A DNA stretch of 64,000 bases, from assembly GCF_900110695.1 (NCBI RefSeq), contig NZ_FOEH01000003.1, positions 186,001 through 250,000 of the forward strand, in the 5' to 3' direction. The stretch is from Virgibacillus subterraneus. Lineage in GTDB: Bacteria > Bacillota > Bacilli > Bacillales > Amphibacillaceae. This document shows positions 53,801-63,341 of the stretch, piece by piece; the first letter of the stretch is position 1; each line of letters opens with the position of its first letter. The position numbers and the translations under genes were made by a program. The notes below the pieces were generated by a model that was given only the letters and a program-made list of their open reading frames with translations, was not told where the DNA came from and searched no databases.

Positions 53801-55030
53801 TTGAAACGTAGAGTTGTGATTACAGGGACGGGTGTTATTTCACCATTGGGAAATGATACAGAAACCCTTTGGGATAACATAAAGAAGGGAAAGTCCGGTG
53901 TTAAGCGACTGGAATCCGAGGTATATGAGGATATTAACACAAAAATTGCGGGTTACATAGATGATTTTCATGGGGAGAAGTACCTTGAATCTAAGGAAAT
54001 AAAACAGTATGATTTGTTCACACAATATGGGTATGCTGCTGCAATGCAAGCATTAGAACAGTCAAAAATAAAATTGGATGCGGTGGATAAGGATCGAGTT
54101 GGAATTTATATTGGCTCCGGTGCTGGAGGTCTGCAAACTCTATTACATAATCATAAAACAATGCTGGAAAAAGGAGCCAAACGGGTGTCCCCATTCTTAA
54201 TCCCAACGTCTATAAATAATATAGCTTCGGGATTAGTTGCGATTAAGACAGGGTTTCGTGGACCTAGTTTTGCAACAGTTTCTGCCTGTGCGACGAGCAA
54301 TCATGCTATTGGAGAAGCTTATTTAAATATAGCTCATGGATATTCAGATGCAATTTTAGCAGGTGGGGCAGAGGCTACCATTACACCACTTTATTTTGCC
54401 GGGTTTTCAAAAATGCGTGCAATGTCAACTAAAAATGATACACCTAAAACGGCTTCTCGTCCATTTGACCTTAACCGTGACGGCTTTGTTATGTCAGAGG
54501 GAGCAGGTGTTTTATTTTTGGAAGAATATGAACATGCAAAGAATCGTAGTGCACCTATACTTGGTGAAATTATCGGTTATGGAAGTACAACAGATGCATA
54601 CCATATTACAGCGCCGAATTATCAGGGGGCTGTAAAAGCGATGAAGCTGGCAATCGAGCGGGCACAGATTCAGCCGGAAGATGTGGACTATATCAATGCC
54701 CATGGGACAAGTACTCCGGCGGGTGACATTTCCGAGACAAAAGCGATTAAAGAAGCATTTGGGGAACATGCGCAACATCTCAAAGTCAGTTCTACGAAAT
54801 CCATGACAGGTCACTTGTTTGGTGCAGCAGGAGCTATTGAGGCCGTGATTACACTGAAAAGTATGGCAGAAAATATTTTTCCGCCGACAATTAACCTGGA
54901 AAGTCCAGATCCAGAATGTGACTTGGATTATGTAGGAAATAAAGCTGTGAAAGGTAACATTACTATTGCTTTATCCAATGGTTTCGGATTTGGCGGTCAT
55001 AATGCTGTGATTGCTTTTAAGAAGGGCTAA
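53801..55030 (+). CDS. Beta-ketoacyl-ACP synthase II, second copy
   Basis: 409 residues. Catalytic Cys in VSACATSNHAIG, His in NAHGTSTPAGD and His in TKSMTGHLFGAAGA. It is a KAS II homologue of fabF at 49.6 kb but clearly diverged, and it is not in the FapR-type operon. The neighbouring CoA ligase and thioesterase suggest a dedicated acyl-chain pathway. Start at TTG 53801, 7 nt after aaaggaag; the frame opens seven codons earlier. Confidence 0.93.
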   Translation: MKRRVVITGTGVISPLGNDTETLWDNIKKGKSGVKRLESEVYEDINTKIAGYIDDFHGEKYLESKEIKQYDLFTQYGYAAAMQALEQSKIKLDAVDKDRVGIYIGSGAGGLQTLLHNHKTMLEKGAKRVSPFLIPTSINNIASGLVAIKTGFRGPSFATVSACATSNHAIGEAYLNIAHGYSDAILAGGAEATITPLYFAGFSKMRAMSTKNDTPKTASRPFDLNRDGFVMSEGAGVLFLEEYEHAKNRSAPILGEIIGYGSTTDAYHITAPNYQGAVKAMKLAIERAQIQPEDVDYINAHGTSTPAGDISETKAIKEAFGEHAQHLKVSSTKSMTGHLFGAAGAIEAVITLKSMAENIFPPTINLESPDPECDLDYVGNKAVKGNITIALSNGFGFGGHNAVIAFKKG

Positions 55031-55033
55031 CTC

Positions 55034-55106
55034 TTTTGTCTTACTGCATAAGTGCAACTGAGGCTTATCTATATTAAGGCACTTGGCGATAAGCCAAGTT
55101 TTCTAA
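55034..55106 (+). repeat. Dispersed hairpin repeat, copy H
   Basis: Starts 3 nt after the synthase stop with CTTACTGCATAAGTGCAACT, then AGGCTTATC pairing with GATAAGCC, and CTTGGC / GCCAAG, ending GTTTTCTAA. The left arm of the first hairpin is missing. Confidence 0.85.
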
Positions 55107-55164
55107 TGATGTTTGCTTCTAAAAGTTTGTGATATTTTCATAAAAACATGAAGGAGGAGTATGA

Positions 55165-56907
55165 ATGTCTTCAATATCAAATCAAACGACTCTAAGTCAG
55201 AGTGTTTCAGAAAGACGAAAGGCACTAGAGGAACGTTTTCCGGTATGGCCGCGGGATACAATTGCAAGACACTTTTCAAAAGCATGTATTCAATATAAAG
55301 ATAGACCTTATATCTACATAAATAATGAAGTAGTTACATATGGAGAAGTCTGGGACAGGGCAGTTCAATATGCAAAGGCATTTATAAAACTAGGGGTGAA
55401 GCGAAGAGATCATTTGGCGATTTTAATGGATAATGATTCCACCTTCCCATCATTGATGATTGCCTCTTCTCTAGTTGGAGCAGTATTTATTCCAATCAAT
55501 GGGATGCTTACGAAGGATGAATTGAGATATATAATTTCTCAGTCAGATACCCAGTATTTAATTTTAGAGCAGATGATAAAGGATAAACAACATGGTGAAG
55601 CGATTTCCGAATTACTGGATGAAGCGGATTTTCAAGAAAATAGTGAATTAAAGCAAGTTATTTGCTTTGAAAATGAAAAACAGGATTCCGTCAAAAATCA
55701 TTTTCTAACATGGGATGATTTTATCAAAGGATCAGAATCCGTTACATATGAGGAATTGGAACAAAGGTGGGGTGAGTCCCGTTATCCAGATGAAGTTGCT
55801 ATTATAATGTATACATCCGGTTCTACCGGGAGCCCAAAAGGTGTAATGCTTACAGATGATATGCTTCTTCGTTCTGGATATGGTACATGTATGAGCAGGG
55901 CGATTGAAGAAGGACGGGTGACGTTTGCGCCTCTGCCATTTTATCATTGCTTTGCTATTATTGAAGCAATTTTTGCGATGTCCTTTGTCGGTGGTTCGTT
56001 CATATCAGCACTTGGGGCATCTCCGCTTTTATCACTGCAGTTAATGGAGAAATACAAGGCAAACGATTATCTGTGTGTACCTTCCACATTGGTCCCATTA
56101 TTGAATCACCCGCGTGTTTCCGAATTTGATTTATCCAATCTTTTTGCCATGTGGTGTGGTGCAGCGCCAGCTCCAGTTCCTGTATGGAAAAAGGCAATAG
56201 ACGTACTTGGTTTAACCGAAATAATTACTGGATATGGTCAAACAGAGGTGGCGTCATCAGGGGTCACGACGGAAATTGGTGATTCGCTTGAACGCATCTC
56301 ATCAAGAGTTGGTCGTCCGAAGCTCAATGGGAGCAGTGGACTTCCGGAATTTAATGGCAGTGCAGTTCAGTATAAAACGATTGATCGGGATACCGGGGAA
56401 GACTTGCTTGCTGGTTCTGTAGGAGAACTTGCAGTTAGGGGTGCTACGGTTACCCATGGCTATTATAAAAAACAGGATGAAACGGCAAAGGCAATTGATA
56501 AAGATGGATGGCTCCGTACAGGGGATGTTGGAAGAATTGACGAAAATGGTTATCTGCAGGTTCTTGGCAGAAGTAAAGAAATGTACAAGGTATCAGGAGA
56601 ATTGGTATCCCCTCGTGAGGTGGAAATAGCAATCTCCCATCATCCAGCAGTCAGTCAAGTAAACGTTATTGGTGTACCAGATGCCTTAACAACAGAAATA
56701 GGTGCTGGTTTTATTGAGCTAAAAGAGGGTGAAACCTGTACAAGAAGGGACATTATAGATTGGTGTTCTTCCCGTCTTGCCCGTTTTAAAATCCCTCGTC
56801 ATATTTGGTTTATAGATTCTACTGAGTGGCCAATGACGAGCACAGGGAAAGTGCAAAAATTCCGTTTAACGGAAGTAGCAGAAGAAAAACTATCAAGAAA
56901 CAATTGA
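55165..56907 (+). CDS. Acyl-CoA synthetase (AMP-binding)
   Basis: 580 residues, full-length ANL enzyme. P-loop MYTSGSTGSPKG, motif ITGYGQTEVASSG, adenylate motif DGWLRTGDVGRIDENGY, hinge GRSKEMYKVSGELVSPREVE and catalytic Lys in TSTGKVQKFR. It activates a carboxylic acid to acyl-CoA; the chain type is not readable. Preceded by ggagga, followed 29 bp later by a thioesterase gene, so a two-gene operon, perhaps with the upstream ketoacyl synthase. Confidence 0.93.
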   Translation: MSSISNQTTLSQSVSERRKALEERFPVWPRDTIARHFSKACIQYKDRPYIYINNEVVTYGEVWDRAVQYAKAFIKLGVKRRDHLAILMDNDSTFPSLMIASSLVGAVFIPINGMLTKDELRYIISQSDTQYLILEQMIKDKQHGEAISELLDEADFQENSELKQVICFENEKQDSVKNHFLTWDDFIKGSESVTYEELEQRWGESRYPDEVAIIMYTSGSTGSPKGVMLTDDMLLRSGYGTCMSRAIEEGRVTFAPLPFYHCFAIIEAIFAMSFVGGSFISALGASPLLSLQLMEKYKANDYLCVPSTLVPLLNHPRVSEFDLSNLFAMWCGAAPAPVPVWKKAIDVLGLTEIITGYGQTEVASSGVTTEIGDSLERISSRVGRPKLNGSSGLPEFNGSAVQYKTIDRDTGEDLLAGSVGELAVRGATVTHGYYKKQDETAKAIDKDGWLRTGDVGRIDENGYLQVLGRSKEMYKVSGELVSPREVEIAISHHPAVSQVNVIGVPDALTTEIGAGFIELKEGETCTRRDIIDWCSSRLARFKIPRHIWFIDSTEWPMTSTGKVQKFRLTEVAEEKLSRNN

Positions 56908-56936
56908 TAAAATTTTCATGACGGGAGGATTAACAA

Positions 56937-57401
56937 ATGGCAGAAGCCTGGCAACAGGAAAAGATGCGTGTCCAGTATAAGGATACGGACCAAATGGGTA
57001 TCGTACATCATGGCAATTATGTAACCTGGTTTGAAGTTGGCCGTACCGAATGGATGCGTCATTATGGGATTGCTTATAAAAAGATGGAAGTCCTAGGTCT
57101 TCTTCTCCCGGTAATAGATGTAAATGTAAATTATAAAAAATCTGCCCACTTTGACGATTGTATCGCTATTTATACAAAAATAGCCAACGCTTCTCCAGTG
57201 CGTTTGGAGTTTTTATATGAAGCCAGAAAAATTAGTGAAGCAGAATTCAAACAAAGCGAAGGGAAAGAAACAGTTGTACCTTCCGGGGAGCTGCTTGCAA
57301 AAGGTTCAACAATGCATATGTGGGTAAATCAGGAGTGGAAACCAGCACGCATCAATAAAGTTGCTCCTGAAGTTTATGCTGTTCTCCAAGAGCTAATATA
57401 A
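56937..57401 (+). CDS. 4HBT hotdog acyl-CoA thioesterase (YbgC/FadM type)
   Basis: 154 residues. The active-site motif YKDTDQMGIVHHGNYVTWFE with catalytic Asp, followed by EVGRTEWMRHYGI, identifies the 4-hydroxybenzoyl-CoA thioesterase family. It hydrolyses acyl-CoA in the cytoplasm. Co-transcribed with the CoA ligase; together they could form and release an acyl-CoA intermediate used by the synthase. Confidence 0.93.
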   Translation: MAEAWQQEKMRVQYKDTDQMGIVHHGNYVTWFEVGRTEWMRHYGIAYKKMEVLGLLLPVIDVNVNYKKSAHFDDCIAIYTKIANASPVRLEFLYEARKISEAEFKQSEGKETVVPSGELLAKGSTMHMWVNQEWKPARINKVAPEVYAVLQELI

Positions 57402-57451
57402 GAAATTAGCGAGCGAAAAAGACAGGAAAACGATATTATTATTAAATACTG

Positions 57452-57481
57452 AAATGACCATCAATTTGGTGGTCATTTTTT
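57452..57481 (+). terminator. Terminator after the thioesterase gene
   Basis: Stem aaatgaccatc / ggtggtcattt and T-run. Confidence 0.88.
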
Positions 57482-57699
57482 AGTGTTACTTTTGAAACAG
57501 TGTGTACTCTTGATTTTATTACTAGGCGTTTTCATTTTCCATATATCATAGGTTCTATAGTAAAACAAGACTTAGCGTTTATGCTAATATTTTAATTGTA
57601 ATTAATGAAAAAGAGTAAAGAATATGACATGCACTATTTACTTAAATAGCTGAACAAACGACATAATCATTTAACCAAAATTGAAAGGAGTCTTACTTG

Positions 57700-58887
57700 A
57701 TGAGAAATGAATTAATGGAAATGCTGGAAGAACGGAAAGATGAAATGATCGAAATCCGTCGCCATTTACACGAGCATCCTGAACTTTCTTTTAAAGAAGA
57801 AAGAACAGCAGCCTATATTGCCGATTTTTATAAAGGAAAGAATGTTGAAGTAGAAACGAACGTCGGAAATGGATATGGAATCATTGTAACGTTAAAAGGT
57901 CAATTGCCAGGCAAAACCATCGGCCTTCGTGCTGATTTTGATGCGTTGCCAATCACAGAAGAAACAGCTTTTTCGTTTAAATCAAGCAATGAAGGTGTGA
58001 TGCATGCGTGTGGACACGATGCCCATACAGCGTATATGTTAATTTTGGCAGACTGCCTCATCCAATTAAGGGATAACATCAAAGGAACCATTAAAATTAT
58101 TCATCAACATGCAGAAGAGCAACCTCCTGGTGGTGCAAGAAGCATCATTGATTCTGGAAAACTTGGTGAGTTAGAGGCAATCTTTGGCATTCATGTTTTA
58201 CCAATGGCGAAAGCAGGAACAGTTGGCTATCATAGTGGATATTCATTTAATGGGCGTACTTATTTTAAGTTACGGATTCAGGCAAGCGGAGGGCATGGAT
58301 CATCCCCTCATAAAGCAAATGACGCTATTGTGGCAGGATCCTACTTTGTAACAGCAGTACAAACAATTATCAGTCGTAGAGTAGACCCGCTCGCTACAGG
58401 TGTCGTAACGATTGGTTCATTTGATGGAAAAGGTAGCTTCAACGTTATTAAAGATAGCATTGAGCTTGAAGGTGATATTCGTTATTCGAATGATGAAACA
58501 CAAGCGGTTATCGACAAAGAATTTCATCGGATTGTGGGTGGAGTGGAAGAATTGTTTGGGGTAACTTGCGAGCTAACGTATACACCTGACTATCCACCAT
58601 TATATAATGATCCTGAATTGACTGCATTTGTTGCAGAGACCTTGGAAGGGGTTAAGGATAAAAACATTACAGAAGTCAGAGAATTTCCTAGGATGGCACC
58701 ATCAGATGATTTTGCGTATTACTTGGAAAAAATCCCTGGTTCTTATTTCTTTATTGGATGTACCCCAAAAGGTGTTACAGACCCTTACTTTAACCACCAC
58801 CCAAAATTCGATATAGACGAGGATGCGATTCTTATTGCAGCCAAATCAATGGGTCATGTTGCTTGCAGTTATTTGGATATGGATTAA
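57700..58887 (+). CDS. M20 family amidohydrolase (N-acyl amino acid hydrolase type)
   Basis: 395 residues. Metal-binding motifs: GLRADFDALPI, MHACGHDAHTA, IHQHAEEQPPGGA and a C-terminal FFIGCTP..NHHPKFD. The dimerisation lid lies about residues 185-290. It belongs to the dinuclear-metal M20D group that cleaves N-acyl amino acids or indole/hippurate-type amides (YhaA/YxeP/AmhX relatives). ATG 57700 is 9 nt after aaaggag; a TTG just before is possible. Single gene. Confidence 0.92.
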   Translation: MRNELMEMLEERKDEMIEIRRHLHEHPELSFKEERTAAYIADFYKGKNVEVETNVGNGYGIIVTLKGQLPGKTIGLRADFDALPITEETAFSFKSSNEGVMHACGHDAHTAYMLILADCLIQLRDNIKGTIKIIHQHAEEQPPGGARSIIDSGKLGELEAIFGIHVLPMAKAGTVGYHSGYSFNGRTYFKLRIQASGGHGSSPHKANDAIVAGSYFVTAVQTIISRRVDPLATGVVTIGSFDGKGSFNVIKDSIELEGDIRYSNDETQAVIDKEFHRIVGGVEELFGVTCELTYTPDYPPLYNDPELTAFVAETLEGVKDKNITEVREFPRMAPSDDFAYYLEKIPGSYFFIGCTPKGVTDPYFNHHPKFDIDEDAILIAAKSMGHVACSYLDMD

Positions 58888-58933
58888 ATGACTCGTTTCG
58901 TGACACATGAACCCGAGTGCCACCCTGATTACG

Positions 58934-59011
58934 GAGGGATGAGAGCGCGAAAGAGGAGCTGAAGCAGTTGAAAGGTTTCTCATGAGAGGGATGAGAGCGC
59001 AAAAGAGGTAT
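58934..59011. repeat. 52-bp spaced direct repeat, possibly 26-bp period
   Basis: GAGGGATGAGAGCGCgAAAGAG (58934) recurs as GAGGGATGAGAGCGCaAAAGAG 52 bp later (58986). The segment between could be a diverged middle unit of 26 bp. Intergenic. Confidence 0.65.
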
Positions 59012-59020
59012 TTAAGCCAG

Positions 59021-59052
59021 TAAAAAGTCCTTCATCGAGGTGATGAAGGACT
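59021..59052 (-). terminator. Terminator behind the NERD pseudogene
   Basis: Stem agtccttcatc / gatgaaggact; minus-strand TTTTTA follows. Confidence 0.85.
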
Positions 59053-59069
59053 AAAGGCATCATGAAATT

Positions 59070-60064
59070 TTATTCGTAGTAAGTCCACTGATGAACCCCG
59101 ACAACATGAAAATTAGTTGCCAGTATTTGTCGAATCGCCCTTTTCGATTGTACTACTTGGCACCAGTCATGAATGGTATTGGTGGTAATCCTTTCGTTTA
59201 GGAATAGAATCTTAAATTCTTTTACACTTCTTAATACAGTGCTTGTAATTGGCTCTGTGAATCCACATTCGTGACAAACACATTTCCTTTTCATTATAGA
59301 CACGGAAAATGAATCACATTTAGCACAGGTAGTCCCTTTTTTTAGTTGGTCATAATCGTAGGAAGGTATTTGTTTATAAGGAGAATCGGTGTTATTCAAC
59401 GACAATAATTTTTCTGCAAGTTTTTTAGCAGATAAGAAAGTATAACTACTTTCTTACTGCATAAGTGCAACTAAGGCAATTCGCCCAAAGGCTTGGCGAA
59501 TTACCAAGTTTTCTAATGACTTTCAGTTAATTTTGAAGGTATTATATTTAAATTTTCCATGTATTGCTTAACTTGAGTTGGAAAAATAATTGGTTTATCT
59601 AGAGGTGCTTGGTATAAGGTGAATTTAGGATTAATAAAGACTATGGAAGCATCAATTTGGAGTTTGAATCCGAGGCTGAGAAGTAACTGACGTAGTAAGG
59701 ATTCGCTTCTACTCAATTGGAGATATGGATTAATAACTTCTAAGTTGGGTTTCTTGAATAGCTTATCATACTCATAATAATAATCGCCTTCATAGTTTTT
59801 CACTTCAAAAAAATAGATTTTACCTGCCAAGATAATGAGGGAGTCAATTTGGAATGTGGTATTATTTACTATCAGTAACAAATCATTTAATATCAAGCAT
59901 TCACACTGTAGTTTTTCTGTTAAGCTATCAAATAACACCTCTCCTTCTTAGCCTTTTTTAAGATTGAAATAGTGCTGCCTTACCTTGCTATCTAAATTCA
60001 TTCGTTTGCTTAATAATTCTATGATTATTAATTCATTCGATTTTGTACGCGATTTATAGGGCAT
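59070..60064 (-). pseudogene. NERD-domain protein gene, broken by a nonsense codon and a repeat insertion
   Basis: On the minus strand a good ribosome site (aggagg) and ATG at 60064 open a frame beginning MPYKSRTKSNELIIIELLSK. Codon 39 is TAA (59950-59948) where NERD proteins have a Tyr before EGEVLFDSL. The frame then continues through the NERD core (IDSLIILAGKIYFFEVKNYE) to 59515, where it runs into repeat copy I. Behind the repeat the C-terminal part resumes in another frame (59070-59405, plus about ten codons upstream) with a zinc-ribbon CAKC...CHEC. NERD is a nuclease-related domain. At least two lesions make this a pseudogene. Confidence 0.85.
59428..59515 (+). repeat. Dispersed hairpin repeat, copy I, inside the NERD gene
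   Basis: GCAGATAAGAAAG / CTTTCTTACTGC hairpin, TGCATAAGTGCAACTA, GGCAATTCGCC pairing with GGCGAATTACC, end AAGTTTTCTAA. Both flanks belong to the same protein family member, so this copy is an insertion; its right end provides the stop codon of the N-terminal part. Confidence 0.88.
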
Positions 60065-60152
60065 AGTCCACCTCCTCTTATTTATAGAACTGATTTTATT
60101 ATACTATAATAGAATATTGAAATGGAATACAAAAGGAGCATGAAGCTAATGA

Positions 60153-60208
60153 TTGACATCGAGTCTGTATTATAACTATAATATGAACATATACCGATAT
60201 ACACATAT
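60153..60208 (+). promoter_or_regulatory. czrA-czcD promoter with ArsR-type operator
   Basis: TTGACA, 18-bp spacer, TATAAT. Overlapping and downstream is an imperfect dyad, ATATGAACATATAC / GATATACACATAT (60181-60208), in the place expected for a zinc-sensing ArsR repressor. Confidence 0.7.
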
Positions 60209-60245
60209 ATAAAACTGAATTGAAACGGAAGGCGAGGGAATTATA

Positions 60246-60575
60246 ATGGAGGAAAATAAAGAAGCTGAAGAAAACGAACTAAGAAAAGACTTGGATGAAG
60301 AAACATTGTTTGTGGTATCTCAAACTTTCAAGGCATTAGGGGATCCAACAAGAATTCGGATTCTTCATTTACTCTTTAATAAAGAATACTCCGTAAATGA
60401 GATTGCAGAAACACTGCACCTTAGACAATCTACTGTTTCACATCAATTACGCTTCCTGAAAAATTTACGACTAGTTAAATATCGTAGAGCGGGTACGACG
60501 TTATTTTATTCTCATGATGATGAACATGTAATGAATATGTTAAAACAAACATTGGATCACGCTTGCCATCATTAA
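60246..60575 (+). CDS. czrA: ArsR family metal-sensing repressor CzrA
   Basis: 109 residues, winged helix: [40 protein letters not shown], then the alpha-5 metal site with DDEHV and C-terminal DHACHH, the Asp/His pattern of zinc sensors CzrA/SmtB. It represses the efflux gene until Zn, Co or Cd binds. Directly followed by the cation diffusion facilitator gene. Confidence 0.92.
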   Translation: MEENKEAEENELRKDLDEETLFVVSQTFKALGDPTRIRILHLLFNKEYSVNEIAETLHLRQSTVSHQLRFLKNLRLVKYRRAGTTLFYSHDDEHVMNMLKQTLDHACHH

Positions 60576-60633
60576 TAAAATCAAAATCACACATTTAATA
60601 TGAGCGAATTGTTGCATAGGAGGTGTTACAAAA

Positions 60634-61578
60634 ATGGGACACGATCACGGTCATGATCATACACATGGTGCAAACAAAAAAGCTTTAATGATTAGTTTTT
60701 TAGTAATCACGGCTTATATGATTATTGAAGCAATAGGAGGATTCCTTACTAATAGTCTTGCATTGTTATCTGATGCAGGTCATATGTTAAGTGATTCCAT
60801 ATCACTCGGAGTTGGCCTGTTAGCCTTTAAATTCGGGGAAAAAGTAGCTAATTACAGCAAGACTTACGGTTATAAACGATTCGAAATACTAGCAGCTGTG
60901 TTTAATGGGGTCACCCTCGTACTTATTTCAATTTATATTTTCTACAAGGCTTACAGAAGATTTACAGAACCACCTGAAGTCGCAACGACTGGGATGTTAA
61001 TTATCGCTTCTATCGGCTTATTGGTTAATATTTTTGTAGCATGGATATTGCTGCGTGGAGATACAGAAGAAAATTTAAATTTACGTGCTGCTTTTCTTCA
61101 TGTGTTAGGTGACTTATTGGGTTCAGTCGGTGCAATTACTGCTGCATTGCTAATCATATTTTTCAATTGGGGATGGGCCGATCCACTAGCAAGTGTTATC
61201 GTTGCTGTTCTCGTGCTTATAAGTGGCTGGAGAGTTACGAAGGATGGAATTCACGTGTTAATGGAAGGAACACCAAAGAACGTAGATTTAGATGACATCA
61301 TAAATACGATGGAAAGCGCTGAAGGCATTAAAAGCATACATGACTTGCACGTTTGGAGTATCACTAGCGGACAAAATGCACTCTCTTGTCATGCGGTAGT
61401 AGATGGAGACTTATCTGTTCATGAAAGTCAGAGGCTGTTACGAACGATTGAACATGAATTAGAGCATAAAGGTATTGGCCACGTGACAATCCAGATGGAA
61501 AATAATGAACACCCACATGAAGATTCGCTGATGTGTCAAAATGACCATGAACAGTTGGGTCATCAACATAATCATTAG
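60634..61578 (+). CDS. czcD: Cation diffusion facilitator, zinc efflux protein CzcD
   Basis: 314 residues. His-rich N-terminus (GHDHGHDHTHG), six transmembrane helices with zinc-site residues in LLSDAGHMLSDS and LHVLGDLLGS, a cytoplasmic ferredoxin-like domain (IHDLHVWSITSGQNALSCHA) and a His-rich tail. It exports Zn2+ (also Cd, Co) in exchange for H+ or K+. Aggagg ribosome site; operon with czrA. Confidence 0.95.
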   Translation: MGHDHGHDHTHGANKKALMISFLVITAYMIIEAIGGFLTNSLALLSDAGHMLSDSISLGVGLLAFKFGEKVANYSKTYGYKRFEILAAVFNGVTLVLISIYIFYKAYRRFTEPPEVATTGMLIIASIGLLVNIFVAWILLRGDTEENLNLRAAFLHVLGDLLGSVGAITAALLIIFFNWGWADPLASVIVAVLVLISGWRVTKDGIHVLMEGTPKNVDLDDIINTMESAEGIKSIHDLHVWSITSGQNALSCHAVVDGDLSVHESQRLLRTIEHELEHKGIGHVTIQMENNEHPHEDSLMCQNDHEQLGHQHNH

Positions 61579-61590
61579 AAATCTTTATAA

Positions 61591-61624
61591 AAAACCTCCA
61601 TTGAAGTATCAATGGGGGTTTTTT
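61591..61624 (+). terminator. Terminator after czcD
   Basis: Stem aaaacctccattga / tcaatgggggtttt with T-run. Confidence 0.92.
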
Positions 61625-61845
61625 GCCATAAGAAGTAAGTTCTATTCATCCATTTTATATCGTAAACTTTAATATATAATGGATTATATCCATTACTAAA
61701 ACTAGCATATTAACATACACTACTTTCTCCTTAATTACAAGTAAAATTGAACGAATTTTTTCGACAAATTTTGAAATATGATGTTCTAAATTTCCTCGTT
61801 ATCCGTTATAATATAATTAAAATGTGAATGGGAGATTGATAGAAA

Positions 61846-63066
61846 ATGGAGAAAAAAAACATCATGATCATAGCAACAATAAGTGTTATTCTCCTACTTG
61901 GGATTGCAGTTCCAATGACTTTACATACAAGCAGTGGTGAGGAAGTCTATAAAGCTAGTCCACATTTGGAAAGACAGACAAACATAACCCTAATTGACAC
62001 GAGCAAAAAATTGCAGCGTTTTACATATGATGCCGGGGTAGACTTTGAGTATCCAGATGCCGTTCGTGGTATTTATGTTACAGGACCATCTGCTGGAGGA
62101 AGCAGATTTGAAAAACTTACTAGTTTAGTAGAAAATTCGGATTTAAATGCAATGGTAATTGACGTAAAAGAAGATCATGGTAATTTAACATTTAAGCCAA
62201 AAGAAGGTTCACCATATGAGGATATTGGAATTAATTATATTAATGAACCACGAAAATTACTAAAAGTCCTTGAAGATAAGGGGATTTATCCAATAGCAAG
62301 AGTAGTAGTTTTTAAAGATTCCGTTTTAGCTAATAAACGTCCTGATTTATCTTTTACTAAGAATGGAAAAGTTTGGACTAATAATAAAGGGGAAGCTTTT
62401 GTTAATCCATTTGAAAAAGAAGTATGGGAATACAACTTAGAAATTGCCAAGAAAGCAGCTGAGCTCGGTTTTCAGGAAATTCAATTTGATTATGTTCGTT
62501 TTCCGGAGGGCTTTGAAAATTACGATAGTGAATTGAGTTATAGCCAAGGTGATTATAAAGATGATAAAACGAACAATATTAAACGGCGTGTGAAGGCGGT
62601 AACTGACTTTGTTTCATATGCAAAGGAAGAATTGGAATATTATGATGTAGATGTCGCAGTAGATATATTTGGTTATGCTGCAACAATTCAAGAAGCGCCG
62701 GGTATTGGACAGAACTTTACGAAGATTTCAAAGAACGTGGATATCATATCTTCTATGATTTACCCAAGTCATTGGACATCTTATTTTGATATTCCTGTGC
62801 CTGATAAAGAGCCATATAAGTTAGTAACGGAATATGCTAAAGTTGAGAATAAAGTGTTAGGAAAATTGGAAGAACCACCAACTTCCAGACCATGGATTCA
62901 AGATTTTGAAGCACCATGGTTATATAGTGGCGCAACTAAACAGTATGGAAAAGCTGAAGTAGAAACACAAATAACTGCATTAAAAGAAAATGGAATTAAT
63001 GAATTTCTAATTTGGAATGCAGGAAATACTTATACCGAGAATGTTGATTATACACCTCTCAATTAA
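61846..63066 (+). CDS. Membrane-anchored putative glycoside hydrolase (DUF4015)
   Basis: 406 residues. N-terminal transmembrane helix (about 5-25, uncleaved or signal), then a TIM-barrel-like domain: VRGIYVTGPSAGG, AMVIDVKEDHGNLTF, ARVVVFKDSVLA, EIQFDYVRFPEGF, DIISSMIYPSHW and PWIQDFEAPWLYSG. This is the DUF4015 pattern; acidic residues in D-V-K-E and Q-F-D-Y are candidate catalytic groups. Extracellular; substrate unknown. Monocistronic. Confidence 0.88.
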   Translation: MEKKNIMIIATISVILLLGIAVPMTLHTSSGEEVYKASPHLERQTNITLIDTSKKLQRFTYDAGVDFEYPDAVRGIYVTGPSAGGSRFEKLTSLVENSDLNAMVIDVKEDHGNLTFKPKEGSPYEDIGINYINEPRKLLKVLEDKGIYPIARVVVFKDSVLANKRPDLSFTKNGKVWTNNKGEAFVNPFEKEVWEYNLEIAKKAAELGFQEIQFDYVRFPEGFENYDSELSYSQGDYKDDKTNNIKRRVKAVTDFVSYAKEELEYYDVDVAVDIFGYAATIQEAPGIGQNFTKISKNVDIISSMIYPSHWTSYFDIPVPDKEPYKLVTEYAKVENKVLGKLEEPPTSRPWIQDFEAPWLYSGATKQYGKAEVETQITALKENGINEFLIWNAGNTYTENVDYTPLN

Positions 63067-63097
63067 TATAATAGTACAAACTCATATAACCATTATG

Positions 63098-63137
63098 AAA
63101 AATCGGGCTTCTTTAACGTATAGAGCCCGGTTTTTTT
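63098..63137 (+). terminator. Terminator after the DUF4015 gene
   Basis: Stem aaatcgggct / agcccggttt and seven T. Confidence 0.9.
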
Positions 63138-63341
63138 ACGTATAATAAACTTTAAAATCGATCTGTGGAAATAACTGGCTATCTTTAAAAAATAAGAGGA
63201 TAATGGACTCTGTAGAAGATAAATCATGAATTTATCCATTATTTGTTATTCATAAGCCATATTCTCTATCAAAATCGATTTAACAAAGGCAGGCTCATTC
63301 GTTATAATGTAAAAGACTACTAAAGATTAAGGAGTAGATCT

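Noticed and set aside
60139-60174. Possible 11-codon leader peptide with aaaggag before czrA
   Set aside because: It lies across the -35 and spacer of the czrA promoter, so it would not be on the czrA transcript from that promoter; probably chance.
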